Assembly: GCA_947500775.1 (NCBI GenBank)
Contig: CANMTD010000007.1
Coordinates: 62,001-126,000 of the forward strand
DNA: 64,000 bases
Source: an uncultured Paracoccaceae bacterium
Lineage (GTDB): Bacteria > Pseudomonadota > Alphaproteobacteria > Rhodobacterales > Rhodobacteraceae
Direction: 5' to 3'
Below the pieces are notes generated by a model that was not told where the DNA came from, did not search any database, and saw only the letters and a program-made list of their open reading frames with translations. Made by a program: the position numbers and the translations under genes. This document shows positions 24,518 through 34,989 of this stretch, piece after piece. Position 1 is the first letter of the stretch. Every line of letters starts with the position of its first letter.

Positions 24518-25286
24518 CCACGCCCATACCGCGATGCAGGCGGCCCCCGGGGACGATGCCGCCCGGTTGCGGTTTTACGAACGGCTGGCCGACAGCGAAC
24601 TGTTCCTGCTGCTGGCGGAAGAGGCCGCAGGCGACAATATCACCCCACAGGTCTTTCCGCTGGAGGGCGGGTCCTTTGTGCTGGTCTTCGACCGCGAGGC
24701 GCGGCTGGCCGAATTCGTGGGCGCAACCGCGCCCTATGCGGCGCTGTCGGGGCGGATCGTGGTGCAGATGCTGGCCGGGCAGGGGATCGGGCTGGGCGTG
24801 AACCTTGGTGTCGCGCCTTCGTCGATCCTGATCCCGGCCGAGGCGGTCGGCTGGCTGTCGGACACGTTGCAACAGGGCCCCGCGCAGGTCGAGGCGCGCG
24901 TGGACGAGGTGCGCGCGCCGGGCGGTCTGCCGGAACTGTTGTTGACCGCGCTGGACGCCAAACTGGCGGCGATGGCCGGGCTGGCGCGGATGGCCTATCT
25001 TGCGGGCGTGACATATGAGGGCGGGCAGATGGGCCATATGCTGGCCTTTGTCGATGCCACCCCCGGCGCGGAATCTGCGCTGGCGACGGCGGCGAACGAG
25101 GCGCTGACCTTCAGCGGGATCGAGGCGGGGGCGATGGATGTGACGTTTCTGGCGGCCTCTGACCCGATGTCGGCGCGGCTGGCGCGGGTCGGCCTGCGCT
25201 TTGACCTGCCCGAACCGCCCCGCGCCGAACCGGCCCAGCCGTCGGCCCCGGGGATGGACCCGGACAATCCGCCGAAACTGCGATAG
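24495..25286 (+). CDS. SseB-family protein
   Basis: A 263-residue soluble protein; residues 1-125 match the SseB N-terminal domain (LRFYERLADSELFLLL, VFPLEGGSFVLVFDREARLAEF). The C-terminal half is a separate alpha/beta region with DVTFLAASDPMSARLARVGLRFD, and the last 25 residues are Pro-rich. SseB-like proteins are poorly understood, linked in some bacteria to stress or secretion. It overlaps the glycosylase gene by 23 bases and converges on ghrA with a three-base gap. Confidence 0.8.
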   Translation: MPDQTVLDHAHTAMQAAPGDDAARLRFYERLADSELFLLLAEEAAGDNITPQVFPLEGGSFVLVFDREARLAEFVGATAPYAALSGRIVVQMLAGQGIGLGVNLGVAPSSILIPAEAVGWLSDTLQQGPAQVEARVDEVRAPGGLPELLLTALDAKLAAMAGLARMAYLAGVTYEGGQMGHMLAFVDATPGAESALATAANEALTFSGIEAGAMDVTFLAASDPMSARLARVGLRFDLPEPPRAEPAQPSAPGMDPDNPPKLR

Positions 25287-25289
25287 GCC

Positions 25290-26219
25290 TCAGTACCCTT
25301 TGTCCCGGTCCACCAGAAACAGAAACGGCGTGCCCGCCTCGCCCCGGCGGATGTTTTCGGCGATGACCTCGGCCGCAGTTTCGGCGCGGGTTTCCGAGGC
25401 GATGTGCGGGGTGACGGTCACGCCCGGATGCGCCCAATAGGGGTGGGCGGCAGGCAGGGGTTCCTGCCGGAACACATCCAGCGTGGCGTGGCCGATCTGG
25501 CCGCTGTCCAAGGCTGTCAGTAGCGCCTCATCGTCGATCAGCGCGCCCCGCCCGGGGTTGATGATCACCGCGCCCTTGGGCATCAGCGCAAGGGTTTCGG
25601 CGTTGATCACATTCTCGGTTTCCGGCGTATGTGGCAGTAAAAGAACGATAATTTCCGCCTGTTGCAAGGCGCTGTGCAATCCGTCCGGCCCGTGGAAGCA
25701 GGCCAGACCGTCCACCTTTTTGGCGCTGCGGCTCCAACCGATGACGTTGAACCGAAGCGCCGACAGCGCCTGCGCACAGGCCTGCCCCAAGGCGCCCAGA
25801 CCCAGGACCGCGACGGTGCGGTTGCGGGCAAGCGGGGGGACCTTGGGGGACCAGATGCCGCTTTGGTTCAGGATCTGGGCGTCCATTCCCAGATGGTGGC
25901 GCAGCACGTGGCCGGTGACCCATTCGACCATGCCTTCCTCAAGCCCGGCATCGACCATCCGGCACAGCGGCTGTGTCAGGGTGGGGTTGCCGACGATGGT
26001 TTCGACCCCGGCCCAGAGGCTGAGTACCGCCTTGGTCCGGGTGAAGGGCGTGAAATCGCTGACCGGTCCGTTGGGGGCATAGACGATGTAATCGACCGTT
26101 TCAGGATCGGGATCGCGGGTCAGGTTGACGTCCAGATCAAGCGCGGCAAAGGCGCGGGTCAGGGCGGGGTGATACATGTCCCAGCGTTCGGGGCGGGCAC
26201 AGAAGAAAACATTGATCAT
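25290..26219 (-). CDS. ghrA: glyoxylate/hydroxypyruvate reductase A
   Basis: A 309-residue D-2-hydroxyacid dehydrogenase that reduces glyoxylate or hydroxypyruvate with NAD(P)H. The Rossmann motif is VLGLGALGQACAQAL near residue 138; catalytic Arg, Glu and His lie in INPGRGALID, DVFRQEPLP and TPHIASET. The N-terminus (FFCARPERWDMYHPAL) is typical of the GhrA branch. It overlaps the upstream glyoxalase-fold gene by four bases (ATGA), so the two are one transcript. Confidence 0.9.
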   Translation of the reverse strand: MINVFFCARPERWDMYHPALTRAFAALDLDVNLTRDPDPETVDYIVYAPNGPVSDFTPFTRTKAVLSLWAGVETIVGNPTLTQPLCRMVDAGLEEGMVEWVTGHVLRHHLGMDAQILNQSGIWSPKVPPLARNRTVAVLGLGALGQACAQALSALRFNVIGWSRSAKKVDGLACFHGPDGLHSALQQAEIIVLLLPHTPETENVINAETLALMPKGAVIINPGRGALIDDEALLTALDSGQIGHATLDVFRQEPLPAAHPYWAHPGVTVTPHIASETRAETAAEVIAENIRRGEAGTPFLFLVDRDKGY

Positions 26220-26626
26220 GCGGCGAAGATACCTGAGGTTCTGGAGAAGCCTTTGATTTCGATGGGGTTTCCGGATGGATCGCGAAAGAACATCGTGCTT
26301 TGTTCGCCGGGTTCACCCGCAAACCGCGTGGTCGGCGGCAGCACGAATTCCACCCCTGACGCCTGCAGTTTTTCGGCCAGCGTGTCCCAGTCGGGTTTGT
26401 CCAGTACGACCCCAAGATGCGGCATCGGCACCATGTGATCGCCGACCTTGCCGGTGTTTGTGGTTTCAAACGGTGTGCCCAGATGCAGGGAAATCTGATG
26501 GCCGAAAAAGTCGAAATCGACCCAAGTTTCGGTACTGCGCCCTTCGGCACAGCCCAGCAGATCGCCGTAAAATTCGCGGGCGGCGGTCAGGTCGGTGACG
26601 TGATAGGCAAGGTGAAAGACGGACAT
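26216..26626 (-). CDS. VOC (glyoxalase/dioxygenase fold) family protein
   Basis: A 136-residue protein; I start it at the ATG at 26626 because AAGGAG lies six bases upstream. It has the paired beta-alpha-beta-beta-beta units of the VOC fold: FHLAYHVTDLTAAREFYGDLLGC first, then FFRDPSGNPIEIKGF near the end with the metal-ligand Glu. His5/His8-region and the C-terminal Glu suggest a metal site. Substrate unknown; coupled to ghrA, so small 2-oxo or hydroxy acids are plausible. Confidence 0.88.
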   Translation of the reverse strand: MSVFHLAYHVTDLTAAREFYGDLLGCAEGRSTETWVDFDFFGHQISLHLGTPFETTNTGKVGDHMVPMPHLGVVLDKPDWDTLAEKLQASGVEFVLPPTTRFAGEPGEQSTMFFRDPSGNPIEIKGFSRTSGIFAA

Positions 26627-26767
26627 GGCGGCTCCTTGGTTTGAGGGTTGGATACCACCTTGCGCCGCCAAGTAAAAATCGTGATTTTACGCTTTTCTTT
26701 AAAGAAGGCGCCCAGGGTTGCAGGTTTTCTTTGAAGTCTTGCAAGCGCCCGGCACTGGGGCAGAGGG

Positions 26768-27907
26768 CTAGCGGGCGCGGTGGACATGCGCGCTTTGGAC
26801 CAGTCCGAAGGCCGCCAGCAGCACCAGCATCGCCGACCCGCCATAGCTGACCAGCGGCAGCGGCACGCCGACCACCGGCGCCAGCCCCATGACCATCGAC
26901 ATGTTCAGCGCATAGAACAGGAAAAACGTGGTCGCGATGCCAAAGATCAGCAGGGACGAAAACCGGTCCTTGTTCTTCAGCGCCGAGGCGATGCAGAAGA
27001 CGATGATCAGCGCGTAAAGCGCCAGCAGGGAAAAGCCGCCGATGAAACCGAACTCTTCGGCCAGGGTGGTAAAGATGAAATCGGTGTGTTTCTCGGGCAG
27101 GAAGTTCAGCCGGCTTTGCGTGCCCTGCATGAACCCGCGCCCGGCCCAGCCGCCCGATCCCAGCGCGATCTTGGACTGGGTGATGTGATACCCTGCGCCC
27201 AAGGGGTCCGAGGCCGGGTCAAGAAAGGTGTCGATCCGGCGATACTGATAATCCTTAAGCAGTTGCCATGGCGTGCCACGGGTGGTGAAAACGGCGGTGA
27301 TCAGCCCGACCCCCATCGCGATCACGGCGGCAAAATAGGCCCAGTGGACCCCTGCCACGAACATCACCACACCGCCGCCGATCACCAGCAACAATGCCGT
27401 GCCCAGATCAGGCTGTCCCAGCACCAGCGCCGTGGGCAGCAGGATCAGGAACAGCGGGATCAGGATGAACTGCGGCCGCGATACCTTTTTGATGTCCAGC
27501 CAGTCGTAATAGGCGGCCAGCATCATCACCAGGGTGATCTTCATCAACTCGGACGGTTGCAGGCGCATGAAGCCCAGATCGATCCAGCGTTGCGCGCCCA
27601 TGCCGACCGCGCCGAAGAATTCCACCATCAACAACAATACGATGGACAAAAGATAGGCCAGCGCGGCCATGTTGCGCCAGAACCAGATCGGGACGAAGGC
27701 GACAAAGAACATCACCGTCATGCCCATGGCAAAGCGTTTGATCTGCGGTTCGGCCCAGGGCGAAAACGACCCGCCCGCCACGGAATACAGCATCAGGAAC
27801 CCGAAGCCCGCCACAGCGGTCAGCAACAGCACCAGCGGCCAGTTCACGAACAGGATTTTGCGCCAGCCCGTGGGGACGGTTTTGACGTTATATTCAAGAT
27901 AACTCAT
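26768..27907 (-). CDS. rodA: rod-shape peptidoglycan polymerase RodA
   Basis: A 379-residue SEDS glycosyltransferase with ten membrane helices. Conserved stretches include LQPSELMKI, GQPDLGTAL (with the catalytic Asp), NFLPEKHTDFIF, EEFGFIGG and the C-terminal GVPLPLVSYGGSAML. It polymerises lipid II during elongation, together with PBP2. Its start overlaps the PBP2 stop by four bases, and it ends the leftward mreB-mreC-mreD-mrdA-rodA operon. Confidence 0.96.
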   Translation of the reverse strand: MSYLEYNVKTVPTGWRKILFVNWPLVLLLTAVAGFGFLMLYSVAGGSFSPWAEPQIKRFAMGMTVMFFVAFVPIWFWRNMAALAYLLSIVLLLMVEFFGAVGMGAQRWIDLGFMRLQPSELMKITLVMMLAAYYDWLDIKKVSRPQFILIPLFLILLPTALVLGQPDLGTALLLVIGGGVVMFVAGVHWAYFAAVIAMGVGLITAVFTTRGTPWQLLKDYQYRRIDTFLDPASDPLGAGYHITQSKIALGSGGWAGRGFMQGTQSRLNFLPEKHTDFIFTTLAEEFGFIGGFSLLALYALIIVFCIASALKNKDRFSSLLIFGIATTFFLFYALNMSMVMGLAPVVGVPLPLVSYGGSAMLVLLAAFGLVQSAHVHRAR

Positions 27908-29847
27908 GCGCGGGTGCGCCCGTTTTTCGGCGGCTCCGGCGTGCGCAGGTCAAGGCCTTTCAGGACCTCTTCGACCTTGGAGCGTTGATTGGCGGGATAG
28001 GCGCTGAGCGGGGGCAGTTCGCCCGACAGGGCGCGCACCACGATATCGCGGGCGATGGGGGCGGCGGCCGTGGACCCGCCACCGCCGTGTTCGACCACGA
28101 CCGACACGGCAATGCGCGGCGCGTCATAAGGGGCGAAACAGACGAACAGCGCGTGGTCGCGCCGTTCCCACGGCAGATCGCTGTTGCGGAACACGCCGCG
28201 CGCGCGTTCGGCGGCGGTGATGTTGCGCACCTGACTGGTGCCGGTCTTGCCCGCCATGGTCATCGTGTCGTCGACCACGCGCGAGCGATAGCCGGTGCCG
28301 CGCTGGCTGTTGGAGACCGAATACATGCCGCGCCGGACGCGAGCCAGATGGGCGGGGTTGATGTCCAGCGCTGTACCCGCGCCGCTGGGCTGTTCCACAC
28401 CATCGACGGATTTGATCAGCCGCGGGGCGACGCCGTTGCCGGTGGCCACGCGCGAGGCCATGACCGCAAGCTGCAGCGGCGAGGCCAGCACAAGCCCCTG
28501 ACCGATGGCCGCGTTCAGCGTATCGCCCACCACCCAGTCGGCGCCGCGGTGTTCGCGTTTCCACGCCTTGTCGGGCGCGATCCCGGTCGAGACCGCCGAC
28601 ATCGGCAGATCGTGGCGCACGCCGATGCCCAGCCGCCGCGCCATTTCGGCGATCTTGTCGATGCCGACGCGGCGGGCGATTTCGTAATAATAGACGTCGC
28701 AGGATTGTTGCAGGCTTTCGTTCAGGCTGACGTGGCCGTGGCCGCCGCGTTTCCAGCAATGGAACCGCCGCCCGCCGGTTTCCAGATGGCCGGGGCACCA
28801 GACGGTTTCGTCGGGCTGGATCACGCCGCCTTCAAGGGCGGCCAGCGCGGTGACCATCTTGAAGGTCGATCCCGGCGGATAGGTGCCCTGCACCGTCTTG
28901 TTGGCCAGCGGGACATATTTGTTGTCGGTCAGGTCGCGGTAATCGGCGACCGAAATGCCGCGCACGAATTTGTTGGGGTCGAACCCGGGGGCCGAGGCGA
29001 TGCCAAGGATATCGCCGTCGGTCACATCCATCACCACGGCGGCCGCACTTTCGCCCGCCAGCCGGGCCTGCATGAAGTTCTGCAGCCCGTGGTCGATGGT
29101 CAGTTGCAGATCGGCCCCGGCGGTGCCGGGGATGCGGTCAAGTTCGCGGATCACCCGGCCGACGGCGTTCACCTCGATCCGTTTGCTGCCGGCCTTGCCG
29201 CGCAGATCGGTTTCCATCTTGGATTCGACGCCCGATTTGCCGATCTGAAAGCGGGGGATCTGAAGCACCGGATCGGGATCGTCCAGCTTGGACAGATCAT
29301 AGTCGCTGACCGGGCCGACATAGCCGACCACATGCGCCAGATCGCTGCCCATGGGGTAACGGCGGGACAGGCCGACCTCGGGGGTGATGCCGGGCAGGGC
29401 GGGGGCGTTGACGGCCAGTTCGGCCACGGCTTCCCAGCTTAGCCGGTCGGCGATGGTGACGGGAACAAAGGCGCTGCGGCGTTTGACCTCTTTCAGGACA
29501 CGGGCCAGATCGTCGTCGGACAGCGATATGATCCGCGCGACGCGGGCCAGCACGGCCTCGACGTCGCCTGCGTCTTCGCGGACGATCACGGCGCGGTAGT
29601 TCTGTTCGTTTTCGGCCAGCGGCTGGCCGCTGCGGTCGAAGATCAGGCCGCGGGTGGGCGGGATCAGGCGGAAATTGATGCGGTTTTCTTCGGCCAACAG
29701 GCGGAACTGATCGGCCTGATTGACCTGCATGTACCGCATCCGCAGCGCCAGCGCCGACATGAAGGCCACCTGCGCACCGCCCAGAACCAGCCCGCGCCGG
29801 GTGATCCGGCGGGCGCTTTCCTCGATGTCCTTGGGCGACTGTTTCAT
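27904..29847 (-). CDS. mrdA: penicillin-binding protein 2 (elongation transpeptidase)
   Basis: 647 residues from the ATG at 29847, which overlaps the mreD stop (ATGA); longer upstream frames run inside mreD. One N-terminal membrane helix (GLVLGGAQVAFMSALALRM) anchors the protein. The transpeptidase domain has the active-site STFK in YPPGSTFKMVTAL (about residue 330), SCD in the second motif and KTGTS in the third. It crosslinks peptidoglycan strands made by RodA. All three motifs are intact. Confidence 0.95.
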   Translation of the reverse strand: MKQSPKDIEESARRITRRGLVLGGAQVAFMSALALRMRYMQVNQADQFRLLAEENRINFRLIPPTRGLIFDRSGQPLAENEQNYRAVIVREDAGDVEAVLARVARIISLSDDDLARVLKEVKRRSAFVPVTIADRLSWEAVAELAVNAPALPGITPEVGLSRRYPMGSDLAHVVGYVGPVSDYDLSKLDDPDPVLQIPRFQIGKSGVESKMETDLRGKAGSKRIEVNAVGRVIRELDRIPGTAGADLQLTIDHGLQNFMQARLAGESAAAVVMDVTDGDILGIASAPGFDPNKFVRGISVADYRDLTDNKYVPLANKTVQGTYPPGSTFKMVTALAALEGGVIQPDETVWCPGHLETGGRRFHCWKRGGHGHVSLNESLQQSCDVYYYEIARRVGIDKIAEMARRLGIGVRHDLPMSAVSTGIAPDKAWKREHRGADWVVGDTLNAAIGQGLVLASPLQLAVMASRVATGNGVAPRLIKSVDGVEQPSGAGTALDINPAHLARVRRGMYSVSNSQRGTGYRSRVVDDTMTMAGKTGTSQVRNITAAERARGVFRNSDLPWERRDHALFVCFAPYDAPRIAVSVVVEHGGGGSTAAAPIARDIVVRALSGELPPLSAYPANQRSKVEEVLKGLDLRTPEPPKNGRTRA

Positions 29848-30383
29848 CGCGATCCTCCGCGCGGGTCCTGTTCGGTCAGCGTCAGGCGCCGGATGCCGAA
29901 GACGCTGCGTGATAGTACAACAATCACCGGATAGAAAAAGATGGTCATGACGGCCTGAATCATTGCCGACAGCAAGCTGCCGTGTGGAATGACAAATATC
30001 TCGCCGATCACCCATTTCAATAGCGCGATGGCCACGATGACCACGGCGGCAAAGGCCCATTCGGCGGGAAACGGCAGTTCGCTTGACGCCGTGTGACGGC
30101 TGCGCAGAAATTCGGCGCCCAGCAGGGTCAGCGCGGCGGCCAGACCCGGCGGGCGCATCAGCAGGAAATCGGCCAGCAGCAGAACCGTCGCCAGCAACAG
30201 CGGCGGCACGTAATCGGGGCGGCGCTGGACCCAGGCGAAGACCAGACAGATCAGCAGGTCGGGACCGGGCAGGCGGACCGGCGTGGTGTGCAGCGGTACC
30301 AGCAGCAGGAACACCAGCACAGCGGCCAATGCGCAGAACAACAGCCGGTGCAACCAGCGCTGAGAGGTGGCCGGATCAATCAC
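29844..30383 (-). CDS. mreD: rod-shape determining protein MreD
   Basis: A 179-residue integral membrane protein with five or six helices and little sequence conservation, as usual for MreD. PGPDLLICLVFAWVQRRPD and LLLADFLLMRPPGLAAAL are recognisable stretches of the alphaproteobacterial form. It overlaps mreC by eight bases and mrdA by four, so it is tightly coupled in the elongasome operon, where it links MreC to the synthases. Confidence 0.9.
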   Translation of the reverse strand: MIDPATSQRWLHRLLFCALAAVLVFLLLVPLHTTPVRLPGPDLLICLVFAWVQRRPDYVPPLLLATVLLLADFLLMRPPGLAAALTLLGAEFLRSRHTASSELPFPAEWAFAAVVIVAIALLKWVIGEIFVIPHGSLLSAMIQAVMTIFFYPVIVVLSRSVFGIRRLTLTEQDPRGGSR

Positions 30384-31287
30384 CGGCGGGCTCGGCTTCG
30401 CTGACGGTCTGGGGGGCGGGCAGGGGCAGCGGCGGCACGACCAGCGCGCCGGGGTCCTTGATCACCTCGTTGTCGTGGCTGCGCAGGACGCGCAGAAACT
30501 CCAGCCGTTCGTAATCCGCCGACAGGATCACCCGCATCCGCCGGTCGGGGCCAAGCGCCACCTGCCCCACCAGCAACCCCGCCGGAAACACGCCACCATC
30601 GCCCGAGGACACGACCCGGTCGCCGGGGCGCACCAGATCGGCGTTTTCCAGAAACTCGATCGGCGGGGCGGCGGTATTGTCGCCGGTCAGCATCGCGCGC
30701 TGGCCCGAGGGCTGGATGGTGACCGGAATGCGGCTGTTGGAATCGGTCAGCAGGATCACCCGCGACGAATTGCGCCCCACGCCCGAGATGCGCCCGGCAA
30801 GCCCCAGCCCGTCGGTGGTGGCCCAGCCGTCGATGATCCCGTCGCGGGCACCGACGTTCAGCAGCACCGACTGGCGAAACGGCGATCCGCTGTCGGCCAG
30901 CACCACGCCGGTGATATAGGTCAGCTGCGGGTCCAGCCGGACCTTGTTCAAATCCAGCAGCTTGGCGTTTTCCTGTTCCAGCTGCAGTGCTGCCTCTTTC
31001 CACGCTTTCATCTGGCGCAGTTCGCGGCGCAACTCCTGGTTCTGTTCGTAAATCCGGGTGTAGGATTGGAACCCATCCGCCATTTCGGCCAGTTTGCTGG
31101 CCGGGATCAGCGCCCAGTCGAACGAGGGCACGACCCGGTCGACCAGCGCCGCGCGGAACCGTTCAACGCGCGGGCTGTCGATCCGCCACAGCAGGAACAG
31201 CCCGAACAGGAACAGCACAATGCCGCCGATCAGGATGCGCCGCACGGGGCGGGCGTAATCCAGATGGTTGTTTCGGTCCTTGGCCAC
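30376..31287 (-). CDS. mreC: rod-shape determining protein MreC
   Basis: A 303-residue protein with one N-terminal membrane helix (ILIGGIVLFLFGLFLLWRI), a coiled coil at about residues 75-115 (YEQNQELRRELRQMKAWKEA) and the periplasmic beta domain (GLGLAGRISGVGRNSSRVILLTD in part, then GDRVVSSGDGGVFPAGLLVG). MreC scaffolds the elongation machinery in the periplasm. It is 47 bases downstream of mreB on the same strand. Confidence 0.94.
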   Translation of the reverse strand: MAKDRNNHLDYARPVRRILIGGIVLFLFGLFLLWRIDSPRVERFRAALVDRVVPSFDWALIPASKLAEMADGFQSYTRIYEQNQELRRELRQMKAWKEAALQLEQENAKLLDLNKVRLDPQLTYITGVVLADSGSPFRQSVLLNVGARDGIIDGWATTDGLGLAGRISGVGRNSSRVILLTDSNSRIPVTIQPSGQRAMLTGDNTAAPPIEFLENADLVRPGDRVVSSGDGGVFPAGLLVGQVALGPDRRMRVILSADYERLEFLRVLRSHDNEVIKDPGALVVPPLPLPAPQTVSEAEPAGD

Positions 31288-31334
31288 GGTTGCCTCTTGT
31301 CAGATGCGGGGCGCGCGGGCGTATGGGCGGGGTG

Positions 31335-32622
<1,288 letters not shown>

Positions 32623-33759
32623 ATGATCGCCTATCTTGCCGGATGGACACGCAAAAAAGACAGTTTGTTCGCCTCGGTCGTGCAGGCGGCGGGCGGCGGG
32701 GTGCGGTTGCAGATGATCGGGCTGTCGCTGCGCGGTTTTGCCGAAAGTGCCGCGCGCGCGCAGGCGGCTTTGGCGGTGGCGAAACGACAGCCAAAGGGGC
32801 CGGTGGGCCGGTGGCTGAAATACCGGCTGATCTGGGCGCAGTACAACTGGGCGCGGCGGTATTTCACGCGGTATCCTGACCGGGTGGCGATGTGTTGGAA
32901 CGGGCTGACCGGATCGCGCCGCGCCTTCATGGAGGGCGCGCGCGATGCGGGGGCGGCGCGGCTGTTTGCCGAGCTGGCGCCGTTTCCGGGGCGTGCCACG
33001 CTGGACCCGGTGGGGGTCAACGCGCTGAACGGGCTGCCGCGCGATCCTGCGTTTTATCTGGACTGGGCCGGGGATGATCCCGCCCGCACCGGCGATGGCT
33101 GGCGGGCGCTGGGCGCCGGTCTGACCGCGCGCGCCTCGCGCCGCGCGGATGTGGGGCAGGGCGATGGCGCGGCATTGACCGGGGCCGGGCCGTTCCTGTT
33201 CTGCCCGCTGCAGGTGCCCAACGACAGCCAGATCACCCTGTTCGCCGGCTGGGTGCAAAGCGTCGAAGGCATGCTGGCCGCGCTGGCCGAGGCGGCCGAG
33301 GCCCTGCCCGATGGCTGGCACATCCGGATCAAGGAACACCCGTCGGCCCGCACCTCGATGGCGCAGGCGCTGGATGGGGCGGTGGCCCGGGCCGGGGGGC
33401 GGCTGGTGGTGGACAACCAGACCGACACATTCGCGCAGGTGGCCGCCAGCGGCGGGGTGATCACGATCAATTCATCGGTGGGGTTGCAGGCGTTTTTCCA
33501 TGACCGGCCGGTGATCACGCTGGGACAGGCGTTTTTCGCGATCCCCGGACTGGTGAACCGCGCCGATGGGCCCGAGGCGCTGGCGGGGCTTCTGGCGGCC
33601 CCGGAAAACCTGGGATACCGGCCCGAATGGCGCGCGGCGTTCATGAATTATCTTGATCAGGTCTATTACCCGAAGACGCAGACGGACGCCGATGGCCGTG
33701 TGTCCATTGATCCCAAGGCGGTGCTGCGCATTCTGGATCAGGCCAAAGCCGCAAAATAA
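32623..33759 (+). CDS. KpsS-like capsular polysaccharide (Kdo transferase-type) protein
   Basis: 378 residues from the ATG at 32623; a TTG two codons earlier is the only alternative. The C-terminal half has the KpsS/KpsC-type nucleotide-sugar fold: FCPLQVPNDSQI, HIRIKEHPS and TINSSVGLQAFFHDRPVITL followed by GQAFFAIPGLV. KpsS adds the first Kdo of the poly-Kdo linker to the lipid acceptor of group 2 capsules. The gene stands alone beside mreB and asd, away from the kpsT operon. It is full length for a single-domain KpsS-like protein. Confidence 0.85.
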   Translation: MIAYLAGWTRKKDSLFASVVQAAGGGVRLQMIGLSLRGFAESAARAQAALAVAKRQPKGPVGRWLKYRLIWAQYNWARRYFTRYPDRVAMCWNGLTGSRRAFMEGARDAGAARLFAELAPFPGRATLDPVGVNALNGLPRDPAFYLDWAGDDPARTGDGWRALGAGLTARASRRADVGQGDGAALTGAGPFLFCPLQVPNDSQITLFAGWVQSVEGMLAALAEAAEALPDGWHIRIKEHPSARTSMAQALDGAVARAGGRLVVDNQTDTFAQVAASGGVITINSSVGLQAFFHDRPVITLGQAFFAIPGLVNRADGPEALAGLLAAPENLGYRPEWRAAFMNYLDQVYYPKTQTDADGRVSIDPKAVLRILDQAKAAK

Positions 33760-33839
33760 GGCCCCGCCGCCCCTTTCCCCGGCCAAGGCTTTGGGGTAAA
33801 GCACGCGCCAGTCATCCAGACTATGTAGGAGAAGCCGTT

Positions 33840-34862
33840 ATGGGCTATAAAGTCGCCGTCGTGGGCGCCACCGGTAACGTGGGCCGCGAAATGTTGAACA
33901 TCCTGGCCGAGCGCCAGTTCCCCGTTGACGAGATCACCGCGCTGGCATCGCGCAAATCGCTGGGAACCGAGGTGAGCTTTGGCGACACGACACTCAAGAC
34001 GAAGGATCTGGATACGTTCGATTTCACCGGCTGGGATATCGCGCTGTTCGCCATCGGTTCGGACGCGACCAAGATCTATGCGCCCAAGGCTGCGGCTGCG
34101 GGCTGTGTGGTGATCGATAACAGCTCGCTTTACCGTTATGATCCGATGGTGCCGCTGATCGTGCCCGAGGTGAACCCCGACGCGATTGTGGATTATTCCA
34201 AGAAGAATATCATCGCCAATCCCAACTGTTCGACCGCACAGATGGTTGTCGCGCTGAAACCGCTGCACGACCGCGCGCGGATCAAACGTGTGGTGGTCAG
34301 CACCTATCAGGCGGTGTCGGGCGCGGGCGCCGGCGGCGCGGATGAGCTGTGGGATCAGACCAAATCGATCTACAACCCGGTCGATGAGAAACCCGCGACC
34401 AAATTCACCAAGCAGATCGCCTTCAACGTGATCCCGCATATCGACGTTTTCCTTGACGACGGGTCGACCAAGGAAGAATGGAAAATGGTCGCCGAGACGA
34501 AAAAGATCGTCGACAAGGATATCAAGGTCACGGCCACCTGCGTGCGGGTGCCGGTCTTTGTCGGCCATTCGGAATCGGTGAACATCGAATTCGAAGAGTT
34601 CCTGGACGAAGACGAGGCCCGCGATATCCTGCGCGAGGCGCCGGGCGTCATGGTTGTCGATAAACGCGAAGACGGCGGGTACATCACGCCGGTGGAATGC
34701 GTGGGCGACTATGCCACTTTCGTCAGCCGCATCCGTCAGGACAGCACCATCGACAACGGCCTGAGCCTGTGGTGCGTCAGCGACAACCTGCGCAAGGGCG
34801 CCGCCCTGAACGCGGTGCAGATCGCCGAAGTGCTGGGCCAGCGGTGCCTGAAAAAGGGCTAA
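33840..34862 (+). CDS. asd: aspartate-semialdehyde dehydrogenase
   Basis: A 340-residue enzyme of the lysine/threonine/methionine pathway. It has the NADP motif VGATGNVGREML, the catalytic Cys in NPNCSTAQM (about residue 130), the Gln in STYQAVSGAG and the His-containing C-terminal half (VPVFVGHSESVNIEF). GTAGGAGAAG precedes the ATG. It lies rightward after the KpsS-like gene with an 80-base gap and is followed by a stable hairpin. Confidence 0.97.
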   Translation: MGYKVAVVGATGNVGREMLNILAERQFPVDEITALASRKSLGTEVSFGDTTLKTKDLDTFDFTGWDIALFAIGSDATKIYAPKAAAAGCVVIDNSSLYRYDPMVPLIVPEVNPDAIVDYSKKNIIANPNCSTAQMVVALKPLHDRARIKRVVVSTYQAVSGAGAGGADELWDQTKSIYNPVDEKPATKFTKQIAFNVIPHIDVFLDDGSTKEEWKMVAETKKIVDKDIKVTATCVRVPVFVGHSESVNIEFEEFLDEDEARDILREAPGVMVVDKREDGGYITPVECVGDYATFVSRIRQDSTIDNGLSLWCVSDNLRKGAALNAVQIAEVLGQRCLKKG

Positions 34863-34884
34863 GCCCTGACAGTTGAAATTTGAA

Positions 34885-34912
34885 ACAGGGCTCTGCTTCG
34901 GCGGGGCCCTGT
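34885..34912 (+). terminator. hairpin after asd
   Basis: ACAGGGC (34885-34891) pairs with GCCCTGT (34906-34912) and continues to a C(TTCG)G tetraloop, giving a very stable hairpin 22 bases after the asd stop. There is no U-run, so it may act as a 3'-end stabiliser or a Rho-assisted terminator. Confidence 0.5.
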
Positions 34913-34989
34913 GTCGTAGAGGGCACAAGCCACCTTGGGTTTTCTGGCGCCAGTCAAGGGCCGGTTGATGCCTTGGGCCCAGAGACAGC